DNA of 64,000 nt, taken from assembly GCA_031841125.1 (NCBI GenBank), contig CM063106.1, forward strand, positions 32,918,001 through 32,982,000. Reading direction: 5' to 3'. This document shows positions 22,436-31,845 of this stretch, one piece after another. Origin of the DNA: Acanthococcus lagerstroemiae. Its lineage: Eukaryota > Arthropoda > Insecta > Hemiptera > Eriococcidae. Each line of letters starts with the position of its first letter. Position 1 is the stretch's first letter. Made by a program: the position numbers and the translations under genes. The notes beneath the pieces are model-generated. The model did not search any database and was not told the DNA's origin. It was given only the letters and a program-made list of their open reading frames with translations.

Positions 22436-22735
22436 TCATGATGCACGCATGCCAAAGTGGCTCCCTAGACACCGCACCCCTAGCCCCGGAAACTACCCTT
22501 TCGAGTACGTATCAGTGACCAGAGGGACCCCCATCCCATTTTGTCGTTCCACTGCCGATGCGTGGGTTCCTACCACAGTCGCCGTGGAGCCCCCTAGTGA
22601 CCGAGGTTAACGCTCACCCAGTGTTCTGGAAGTCGGGTGCATCACGGCCGGATGCACTTCTTCTTCACTCACCCCTCACATCCTCGTCTTGGTATGTGTG
22701 GCGACGCAGAAAAATGGTGGACAATAAATAAGTAG
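22436..22735. repeat. GC-richer block of unknown repeat, copy 1
   Basis: Markedly GC-richer than its surroundings, with phrases such as CCCTAGACACCGCACCCCTA and CGCCGTGGAGCCCCCTAGTG. It has no open frame or recognisable domain and looks like part of a foreign repeat. It is the most diverged part between the two tandem copies (counterpart about 37880-38160). Confidence 0.4.
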
Positions 22736-23467
22736 ATTTATTTTTGGTTTCAAGCAGTAACGGATTCAGAGAGTCATCTTATGAGGGGCAATTCAAAACG
22801 AAGATTGGGAACGATTTAACATCGTACAGTTGGAAAAAATGTTTGTTATGTATCATAATTTTTCGTGATAGACGTTCTCCTCAATGAGAGATCGAGTACC
22901 CAGAGAGAGAAAATTAATTTTGAGGGGTGCCAGACATCATATTCAAATACGCACATCGTGATGCCTCGGTGTAATGTCAAAAATGAGTAAATGAAAGGTT
23001 GTTCTAATTTCAAATTCACCTCACCATGATTAAGTACGCCATGTTGAACAGTAACATTCAGATTACTTGTATTCTAATTTAAGAAAATTCACCGTGGGAT
23101 TAAGGGGAGGAGGCTTCTCTACGAAAAAAATTCATTACCTCTTCATGGGCTAATGAGACATACATCGTAGTATGTGAGACCCATTACATGTGACGGCGAT
23201 CCGAAATAATCACTATTAGAATTACTTTTAATGCTCTTACTCATGACCTTGGGCTATGACTTAAAATTGCGTTAGGCCAGACGAAAAACGATTCATCACC
23301 CTCACACAAATAAAATAGGAGAAATTAAAACAACAAAAAATAAATAAAACGAAATCTCTTTCGTGTAAATAAACACTGTCGTCCGCGGAGGAGTCAAGGT
23401 GTACCGGCCAGTGAATATGGGGGAGGGGGTTCTTTGGGTACCCTTTCCCACGTTGATTAGCTACTGC

Positions 23468-24349
23468 TAGAAGTAGGAAAAAAAATATTTGAATCACAAA
23501 TCCGAGCCCTCCAATCAGAAATGGAATTGATTTACAAATCCAACAGGTCACTTTGAAAAATGATTTGATCCACAAATCCAAATCCAAGATGAAAGAAAAA
23601 GGATTCGAATCTGAAAATTCACCAATCCGAATCCATTTTTCAATTCTTTCTGGATAAATCTAGTAACTAGTGAATAAGTACCTATTCTTGAAACGTTCTG
23701 CATTAATGGTAATCATTCACTGCCATCACTGGTCAATGGTACTGGTACGGGAACCCCAGAAATGGTATACGATTTTATTTATCATTTTTGTAAATTCCGT
23801 TAAAAAAATGGGTAAATACCATCCAATATTATCATCAGTATTAGATCCATGAAAATGGACCTTGATTTGGAATGATATATGGTCTCTTTCAAGAGTTACA
23901 TTTCTCACATCTGGGAACTGGGATCTGCGGGGACCGGGGGGCTGGAGATCTGGTCACCTGATCTCTCTCTCTCTGCTCTCTGGTGTCGCCATCGCCAAGC
24001 TGTTGCTGCGTTGCCGGTTTGAGGTTGTGCCTGCGACTGTGCGGCTACAAGTTGTAAGCTTGTAACGCTATCAAAATTCAAAATATTCAAAATAGAAATT
24101 TCATTGTTTCACAAATCACCAGACGTGCACAGAAAGAACAAGCAACGAGTCAAGGATTTGCGGATTTGTAAAGAACAATTTTTTGGATTCGAATTGTAAA
24201 TCCTTGTTCTCCAATTATACCAAAAAAGGATTTGAATCAGAAATCCTATCACATTTTCCAGAAAGATTCGAATCAGAATTACAAATCCACATTATTGGGA
24301 TTCGAATCCGGATTTAAATCCTTTTGGATTCGAATCTTTCCCACTCCTG
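23468..24349. mobile_element. hAT-type MITE, copy 1
   Basis: Right terminus (reverse complement) CAGGAGTGGGAAAGATTCG; left terminus TAGAAGTAGGAAA followed by TTTGAATC, a weaker inverted match. Flanked by 8-bp repeats GCTACTGC (23460-23467) and GCTACTGT (24350-24357). The ends are filled with GGATTCGAATCC-like subterminal repeats. The middle (about 23640-24100) is unrelated and includes a (TC)n run. No coding region is seen. Family inferred from target-site length and termini. Confidence 0.65.
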
Positions 24350-25216
24350 GCTACTGTACTATAAAACTTATGACTTAGACAAGTTGAGTTGGCTGATGGA
24401 ACATATGGAGTAATTTCTAGTTATAGCATGGAACTTGGAATTGATGGGGCTTTCGTTCATTCCCGGACAACCTATCGTCTGAGAATTAATTTTCATGTTA
24501 GCGTGTGATGAAAACTTGGGGCTGACCTTTCGCCTGGCTTACTTTCCAGGTGTTTCTGACCAATTTTGTGATCCAGGTGGGATGGAGCGACTTTAAACCA
24601 CCACCATGATCCAATACTGTAATCCTAAAAGTTCAGCCTAGAAAAAATTATACAGTAGACACCCACACAGCTGATAGGGCCTGATGTCCTCTTCACTGGT
24701 ACTGACTGACTAAAACCCGCCAGAGTGCCCTTGGAGAGTGGATAGAAGGAGGGGAGAAGGGGATTAAGGAGACACATTTTAGCCGACATCACCCTGACGT
24801 GAATTAGACATCTCAAAGTCAGCTTAGAGAACATCACGAATAGTCAATAAATTTATTCTAATGATTTCGAAATGCTAACTGAAACGCGGAGGCAGCCTCT
24901 AGTCAGCCCCGACCCACAACTCGGGATTAAATCAGGCAAAAGTGTGCTAAGAGAATGCATTTAGGTAAACCCTTCATAAATTACACGATCGAAAATATGA
25001 AAATACAATTATGATTTAAATTACATAAAGTAAAGGGGAGGGGATTTTTCTAATCCCCCTCCTGAAGAAATGACACTAAGAGTAAGGTGACGATGTACGT
25101 GTATATTCAAATAATTCTACATAAGACTACTTAATCTGGGATGATCACGCTGCGATGTAATAATATAAGCATGTATTCGAGGTAGATATGTTACATTTGA
25201 GTTAAATATGTTATAT

Positions 25217-25534
25217 TTAAGATAGGTTTGTTACAAATCTACGAAAGCCCTTATTCTGGGCAAATGCCTCCTTCAACCTCTCCCATTTGGTCCGGTCTGC
25301 TGCAACCCTGTGATAGAGAAGGTTTCTGATAAAGCTGGTGAAATTGTCCGACCACCTAGCCCTCTGCTTCCCCGGCTCTCTCCCTTCTTTTAGAAACCAA
25401 AATATTGTTTTTATAGTCCATCTGTCATCCTTCATTCTGCACACATGCCCTGTCCAGTCCCATTTTAACCTTCTAACAAAGTGGATGATATTTTTGTTGG
25501 ATTTTAATTTGTTCTTAATTTTTGTCAGATTCAC
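25217..25534 (-). pseudogene. LINE RT tail domain, copy 1
   Basis: 105 codons after the RT, in a frame shifted by one base from the preceding part. Shows KWDWTGHVCRMKDDRW and RARWSDNF, the 'W.GH..R..D.RW....RW.D' pattern common downstream of RT in insect LINEs, and ends at a stop at 25217. Between it and the RT (25535-25747) the frame reads through ..LPVLSYGCQTWSFTKH.., with stops at both joins. Confidence 0.8.
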
Positions 25535-25749
25535 TTTGTCTTCAATTTAATGCCAAGCATTGCCCTCTCCATAGAGTTTTGTGCAGTTCGAAGTTTTTTT
25601 CCCAAATGTTTGGTGAAAGACCATGTTTGGCAGCCATAAGATAATACCGGGAGGACACAACTATTAAATAATTGACTTTTGAAAGAAATAGGACATTTGT
25701 TTTTGAATATAAATTTTAAAGACCAAAATTTGCTCCATGCTAATGTAAT

Positions 25750-26823
25750 TCATCTGTCAATTTCTTTTTCTGTTTGATTTTTGAATGAAATTAATTGTCC
25801 AAGATATATTATATTTTCAACTGTATCAATTGTTTTTGTACCAATTTTTATTATATTTGTTTGCCCTGAGTTGCTTAGAATTTTTGTTTTTGCCAAATTT
25901 ATTTTCATCCCTGCTTTTACACTTTCTCTGTTGAGTTCTTCCAGCATTTCCTGGAGCTCGGCTGCACTACCCGCTACTAGCACCACGTCATCTGCAAACC
26001 TTAAATTGTTCAGAAATACCCCGTTAATTTTTAGCCCTTTTTTATCCCAATCAAGGTTTCTGAAAATTTCTTCTAAGGCGCAGTTGAAGAGTAGCGGTGA
26101 AATCGGATCTCCTTGCCTTACTCCCCTTTTAATTTCAAAAATATTTCCTTCTATGTCAGTGACTATTCTTGCTTTTAGCCCCTTGTATATTTCCTGAATT
26201 AATTGAATGAAGTCCCCGTTAATCCCCTGATTTTGAAGAGCTTGGATCATGTAGTTGTGACCGATAAGATCGAAAGCCTTGGTGAAGTCGATGAAGGCTT
26301 GATGGACAGGGATCTGATATTCGGATGATTTTTGAATGAGTGTATTTACCGTATGGAGGTGGTCAGTCGTAGAGTACCCCTTTCTGAAGCCTGCTTGGCA
26401 AGGCGATTGTATCAGGTCAAGCTTCGCTCTCAAACGATAGTCCAGCATGGAGGAGAAGATTTTGGCTAAGATTGGAATTAGGCTTATCGGTCGGAAGTTT
26501 TTGATGTCGTCTTTTGATCCCTTTTTAAATAATAAAATGATATTTGATAGTTTCCAATCAGCTGGAATGGTTTTTGTTTTAAGAATAGTGTTGTACATAG
26601 CTGTAAGAACTTTTATTAATTTTGGTCCTCCGTGCTTGACATGTTCGTTGTTGATGCCATCTTGACCCGCCGCTTTTCCTGGCTCCAGTCTTTCGACTGT
26701 CCTCTTCACTTCGCATTCCAAAAAGTCCGGTTCGCAATCGTCACTGCTTGATATTTTAATACTAAGAGGTACGGAATCGTCTGAGTATAGCTCTGGATAG
26801 AAATCGGTAGCAATTTTATTTAT
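25750..26823 (-). pseudogene. LINE reverse transcriptase domain, copy 1
   Basis: The open frame has no required start codon; the first Met is at 26721, but homologous residues (ATDFYPELYSDD..) extend upstream to a stop at 26824. RT motifs counted from that Met: NFRPISLIPILAKIF (about 75-89), AFIDFTKAFD with catalytic Asp145, GVRQGDPISPLLFN (200-213), and FADD (242-245). All three catalytic Asp are intact, so the core itself looks competent, but it is cut at both ends from its endonuclease and tail by stops. The normal role is target-primed reverse transcription of the LINE RNA. Confidence 0.85.
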
Positions 26824-27083
26824 TTATGTACGATTGTATACTTTTCGCCTTTTTTGTTTTTTAAATATGTCATAAATGTTTTCCCCAAAATTCTTTCTTC
26901 TTTTATTGTTTTTGTACTTTTTGTAGACTCCATAATTTGGTTTAAATTTTCGTAAAAGATTTCTTACCAGTTTGCAAGTTAGGTTGAATTAAATTTTATT
27001 TTTTGTTGTTTTCGGCTGTTTTTTTAGAAATTTCCTTTTTTTTTTTTTAAATTAAAACCAAAATTTTTTGAGGGAGTTTTAAC

Positions 27084-27719
27084 TCACTTTCCTTTCGTGG
27101 GAGGTAACCTTAGATTCGCTGCCTGTAGAATCATTTTTTGAATTTGCTCCCAGCTAGGTAGTTCTCCACAGCTCCCCACCTCTGGCAAGTTTCTGTCTAA
27201 AGTTAATTGGTAATCTTCTTGGGTTTCTGAGGAGATTCTGGGAGGTAGTTTTTGAGTATTTAGACGGTATCTTTTATTTTTTATAGCTAGTTTGCAAAAT
27301 ATAGGTCTGTGGTCAGAGTGGAATTGAAAGTGAGCTAAAGTATCACAATTTGTGATATTATTAAAAGTTATTGGGGGGGGGGTTAGTATATAGTCGATTT
27401 GTGATTTGAACGTTTGATTTGGGGCTAGCCAAGTCCATCTCTTGCCTTCTCTCTTCTTGAAAAATGTGTTTACTAATTTAAAATTGTTTTCCTGACAAAA
27501 GGGAACCAGTTTAGCTCCCCTTGGATTTCTTTTTCCATAGTTGAATTTTCCTACAGTTTCTTGTTCGTCTGTTTTTTGGAGACCTACTTGGCTATTAAAA
27601 TCGCCTAGTATTAGCAAGTGGTTTTTAATGTTTTGTTTTTGCTTGTTCAGAATTTCCTTCAACTGTGAATAAAATTCTTCACAAGTTTTTTCTTCAGTAG
27701 TGGCTGTTGGTGCATACAT
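27084..27719 (-). pseudogene. LINE EEP endonuclease domain, copy 1
   Basis: 211 codons with the second half of an endonuclease/exonuclease/phosphatase fold: MYAPTATTEEKT, LLILGDFNSQVG (Asp/Asn catalytic pair), RWTWLAPN, QIDYILT, and SDHRPIFCKL (catalytic Asp-His). The first half lies upstream (28029-27880: ATLNVRTLKKDENLAE.., VIGLAEIRRNG), separated by an A-run frameshift. The enzyme nicks target DNA to prime reverse transcription. Broken, so not expected to be active. Confidence 0.85.
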
Positions 27720-28060
27720 TTGGATTATTGTTAATGATTGTTTTTCAAGTTGGAATTTTATTATGGCTATTCTGTCTGAGATTCCTCTGAATTCAGTGAG
27801 TTTGTGACTTATATTATTTTTTATTAAGAAGTCTGCGCCTCTGTGACCACTTTCAGAGCCAATATAGCAAAAAGTATTTTTTTTCTTTTGTGAGGATCAT
27901 GCTTTCGCCATTCCTCCTGATTTCCGCAAGGCCTATAACATCCAATTTCGAGTTTCGGAAGGCTAATTCTAGTTCGGCTAAATTTTCATCTTTTTTTAAA
28001 GTACGCACGTTGAGGGTGGCAATTTGAATTGATTTTGTTTTTTTGGTTGATTTATTTTGT

Positions 28061-29690
28061 TAATTTTTTAAAGTTTTGAGTAGAAGTCAGGTTTTGATTT
28101 ATTTGAATTTTTTGGATGATAGGGTTGCTTTTCTGAAGGGTGTGATTGTGACGAGTGTGTTGAGTGTAGTTGGGGTTGTGATTTATTTGAGGTTGATGAG
28201 TGGGGGGGGTGGTCTTGAAGGCCCTAGATGACCAGACTTACGACCCTAGCTCAACGTGACGGGCGCTATTTACCTGCAATTCAGAAGAAGAACATACGGC
28301 TGAGTATTTAGGTCCCTAACTAACTCATGTACAACTAACATAATTTAAGAGAGAGGTTGGACGAATCCAGGATTGCCTGTCCCCGATTCAGCCCGCCGCC
28401 AGACCGATGGTGGAGGTTTGCGCTCACCCTCCACACCATGTAGACCCTTCAGAGCTGAGTCTTTCTGACGATCCCACTCCATAAAGAGAACATTCGGTAT
28501 CTCCTTTCAGCGTACACCTGAGAGAGCTTCAAGATCGAGGGTTCAGAAGAGAAGGCACATCGTCGCCTGAACCTGGCTACTCCAAACTCTGCATAGTACT
28601 CCCGCTCAGTACTACCTTCCCAGTACTGTCGGATCCATAAGACAGTAGTGTCGATCGATCACTAACTTACCGTATCATGAAGTACTGGCTAGCGTAACTT
28701 TATGTAACCTACTGAAAACGAATACTCAATTAGTGACCCACATTAGAGGTAAGCACACTTACTCAAAGTTCTGCAAATGAGATGTACCACGCAGGGCTAC
28801 ACAAAAATAACACTGACCATACGATTCTATAGCCTCCGCAATCGTGGCTGAAACGAAGATGGTGCCTATGTGTGAGTGGGCTCTACCTGTCGCTACATCA
28901 TCCCTATTGTTCACATCCTCGGCGAAGTAGTACCATTCCTTTGACAGGCCGAGTTCGAGGTATCGGCCATTGCCAAGGAGTGCCTAAAATACGGATATTA
29001 CTAAAAGAAGGTTCTTACAAACGTATGTTTTCATTACTCCAACGAGCCAAAATACCCCACAATTCGATACCCTGTTTAAATTTTCAAGCCAATTTAATGC
29101 TGCCTATGTTGGGCTCAAAGTTTATATTTTTGGCCCAAATCGGGGCCGGATTACAAATCTAATGTGATATTCAAAGTTTACTCCGCGTCGGACTTCACGT
29201 TCGGAAAAAAGATGGTAGAATTACCTTTTTATAAACTGTATTGTTCATCGTTGCCTCTATGTATATGAAATTGCCCGCTCAATTCCTCGTAAATATGTCA
29301 TTAAGAAAAAATGGTAGGATTATCTTTTTACCCCGTGTGTTGACTTGTTAGTCTATTATCACCATGTGCGTGAGTATGAAATTGCATACCTAATTCCCCG
29401 TAAATACGTCAGTTCAACAATCCGTAGTGCAGTGAGTTAAATAAGTTCGAGAACTAATGACTGGTCATGATTTCGTCTCATTGGTCTTTATTTTATTTAT
29501 TTATTGTATTGTTTCACGTTGTCTAGTTTTTGGTCCTCGAGTGGCTTAGGCCATTCTTTGTACGGTTTGCAAATTTTTGGATATCATCATTAGTTTTTGT
29601 GTGTCTCGTTGTTCTGGAAGATTTTTTGTATCACATAAAGATCTGATCTTGCGAGCAGAGAGAGAAAAAAAGGGGAAATAAATTTGCAAA
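28061..29690. other. Unrecognised part of the duplicated unit, copy 1
   Basis: 28080-28250 (minus) could be leader codons rich in His, Ser, Pro and Lys in front of the LINE endonuclease. 28250-28760 is a GC-richer block with no open frame. 28872-29162 (+) holds a 96-codon frame that I do not recognise and that lacks supporting splice or family signals. The same DNA is at 43524-45153 in copy 2. Confidence 0.35.
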
Positions 29691-30076
29691 ACACCCTGTA
29701 TACCGGTAAAAGTGAGTTGACAGGTCGAGACCTCCGACCATATACACATAGACGCGCCGTTTGTTTCTAGTCCGAAGCAAAAATCAACCCGCTATGGGAC
29801 GTCACGTTGTGGCAAGATATAGAAATCGCGGGCTAGGTTAATACAACAGTATGCGTCTAATATTGAAGAGGTTTTCCGTCTTTTTTCCTCGTACAATAAA
29901 TCATACCTCAAAACACGTTCATGTGTAGGTTTTTGTTTTCTTTTTAAATTTTTTTTTATATTGACAATAACAAGTGACATAAAAAGAAATGCAAGAAGAC
30001 CAAAACATTCTTCATTCAATTACTGATTTGAAAATAAAATAGTTTTATTCAACACATTCCTTATTCTTAATGCTGT

Positions 30077-30628
30077 CTACTGTTCATTCAAACAGTGCGT
30101 CATATAATGAAACCGAATTTTCAGATATTTACAAATGACCATTTTCATCAAATGAAATGCATGATTTTCCATCGGACTTCCATCGAACATGTGGTCATAT
30201 AAATCTCGGAAAACTGGTCTTCTTAAATTTTCCATTGTTTTTATGGTGACAAACTCTAATGCCTTCTGCTTGGGTTTTAGTGAATCCTCATAAGCTCGGA
30301 ATTGCTGTTCCGCAGTTTTATAGAGTTCAATGACATCTGGGGATGCCTTAATCAATCCAAAATTACAGCTTTCATCGTATGTTTTTGCTGCCTGTAGTAA
30401 ACATACTTCATCAGCATCCAGTATTGAGTAACATTTTTTACATTTCACTTGCTCTCTGATTTGCTTCACTACGAAACTAGCAATGCAGCTCACAACATCT
30501 GTAACATACTGTGAAAGCTTGGAGTAGGCCTCGTTGTAGCTATGGTCAACTTGAACGATACATTTTCTCGAAATACCCGATTGACAATGAGGCCAGTTAT
30601 GAGTGCATTTGTGAACATCACTCAGTAA
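30077..30628 (-). pseudogene. P-element/THAP9-like transposase C-terminal fragment, copy 1
   Basis: An open frame of 184 codons, 138 from the first Met at 30493, bounded upstream by a stop at 30629. It shows the pattern of the C-terminal region of P-type/THAP9-like transposases: IASFVVKQIREQVKCKKC ('YIAG.V..KL....C..C'), then NFGLIKASPDVIELYKTAE ('GGLI.PS.DV'), and near the end ENHAFHLMKMVICKYLKIR. The THAP DNA-binding domain and the RNase H-like catalytic core are absent. Family recognition is from memory of the pattern; it may be a host-domesticated relative, but the truncation favours a relic. Confidence 0.65.
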
Positions 30629-30911
30629 TCACACTAATGCTGAGCGATCACTTCACACACACAATCTTAAAATGATGAGATGGTGAACACTCACAAAAGA
30701 ATTTGATCGGCCAAAAGTCTCAAAACGGTAAAGTTGTTAGCTCGAGTTAATAGTAGTTTGTTACCTATTGTTTTTCGTGTTTATACGTATGTCATTTTCC
30801 TGCCTATTCGTGTGCGCACCTATTTTATCTGATAAGCTTTCGTATGTTACCAGTTTTATTCTTGAATGTGTACCTTGTATTTAGTATAGTTTTGTATCGA
30901 ATAATTCCCTA

Positions 30912-31270
30912 TTGACGATTTTTGCATAAGAAATCCGCAGCAACAAGCAGCGATTCTGAGTGAGACAGTCGTGTTCGCTGCTGATGCGGAAAAACAAAGT
31001 GTCAGCAGCGTTTCGCAGCAAAAACATGTTCGCAGTGGTGCGGAGCAGCAGCGTTCATGACCCGTTGTTCACTGCGTTACACTGCTGATGAAATCAGAAT
31101 CAGCAGCTGATTCAAATGGTTTTTCAGTAGCTATTCTCTGCTGAATTTTTATTCCGTGGTGGAAATAAATCGATTCTGCTGCTGCATTTTGCAGCGGAAA
31201 AACAGTAGTTCTAACTGTGGTCCGCAGCTACAATTCTCTACTCTGCGGTAGACAGCGTATTGCAGTTTCT
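30912..31270. repeat. GCAGC/GCTGC-rich block, copy 1
   Basis: About 350 bp containing many copies of GCAGC and its complement GCTGC, often as CCGCAGC or CAGCAGCG, so the strand can fold on itself in many ways. It begins at CCCTATTGACGA (near 30908). The related block at 54950-55330 ends with the complement TCGTCAATAGGG, which marks this as a shared terminus. Confidence 0.6.
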
Positions 31271-31610
31271 CTTCTCATTTACAATAATTTATAAAATTCA
31301 AATAGTAAAAATACAAAGTAACTGGTCGCCAAAAAATTAATAATATCAATGATTCTTGAAATTACGAGTATATTTATGTAAACATACGCGTATAAAACTT
31401 TCAAAATTGCTCAAATCCAAGAATATGGGTGACCTCGCATCATGTGATTTGGTGACCTCATTGGTTACTTCATGTGATTTGGTGACCACATTTGTCTCTG
31501 AAATAAATTATAATGTTGAATAACTACATGGTTAGTGTCCATTTTGGAGTGTGAGTGAACTTGGTTATATTCCTTTTGTAGGGTGTGCCAATTCACTTTT
31601 CCTTCTGCTG

Positions 31611-31654
31611 TATTCCAGAGCGCTTTCGGCTGTTATGCCATCATCAGTGGAGTA
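31611..31654 (-). ncRNA. Hammerhead ribozyme motif in Penelope terminal repeat, copy 1
   Basis: On the minus strand: UACUCCA, CUGAUGA, stem II GGC/GCC with loop AUAACA (one extra U before it), GAAA, AGCGCU, C, UGGAAUA. UACUCCA pairs with UGGAAUA at 6 of 7 positions (stem I). AGCGCU is a minimal, self-complementary stem III, so dimer formation is likely. The predicted cut is after the C at 31618. Hammerheads with tiny stem III are known in Penelope-like elements. It lies downstream of the coding frame, in sense orientation. Cleavage was not tested. Confidence 0.7.
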
Positions 31655-31845
31655 CCCTAAATGAGACTTGTCTCTTGTGGTCCTGTAGTTATAGTCGGGG
31701 GTAGTACCGTATGGTGAGCTTGTTTAGTCTTGCGTTCCTATTGGTTGTCTGTGAATATGCAGTCTGTCCAATCAGTGGTTATTGTTATTGGTTGTGTGCT
31801 CTGATTGGTTGTCTGTGGTTGTGCAGTCTGTCCAATCCGTGGGTG

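Larger units (their letters stand above)
25205..28060 (-). mobile_element. RTE-like non-LTR retrotransposon (LINE), broken, copy 1
   Basis: On the minus strand, in order: an EEP endonuclease (about 28029-27084, frameshifted), a degenerate linker, an RT domain (26823-25750), and an RT tail (to 25217). Lesions seen: a frameshift at the A-run near 27875, a stop at 26824-26826, a TGA in place of an Arg codon after EKEIDR (25747-25749), and a missing base near 25548 before VNLTKI. The 3' side ends in short AT repeats 'TAACATAT'. Domain order and motifs resemble insect 'endonuclease-reverse transcriptase' RTE-type elements; the clade call is tentative. Confidence 0.8.
29700..31270 (-). mobile_element. 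P-element/THAP9-like transposon remnant with GCAGC-rich end, copy 1
   Basis: The proposed boundaries are a left block with GACCTCCGACCATATACACA and GACGTCACGTTGTGGCAA (29718-29816), the transposase fragment (30077-30628) and a GCAGC/GCTGC-rich block (30912-31270). The two outer blocks recur, inverted in order and strand, at 54950-55330 and 56290-56397 with other DNA between them, which is why I treat them as one element family. Exact termini and target duplications were not resolved. Confidence 0.45.

Noticed and set aside
24180..24345. GGATTCGAATCC sequences resembling tRNA T-loop/box B
   Set aside because: They are repeated subterminal motifs of a hAT-type MITE and no cloverleaf surrounds them.
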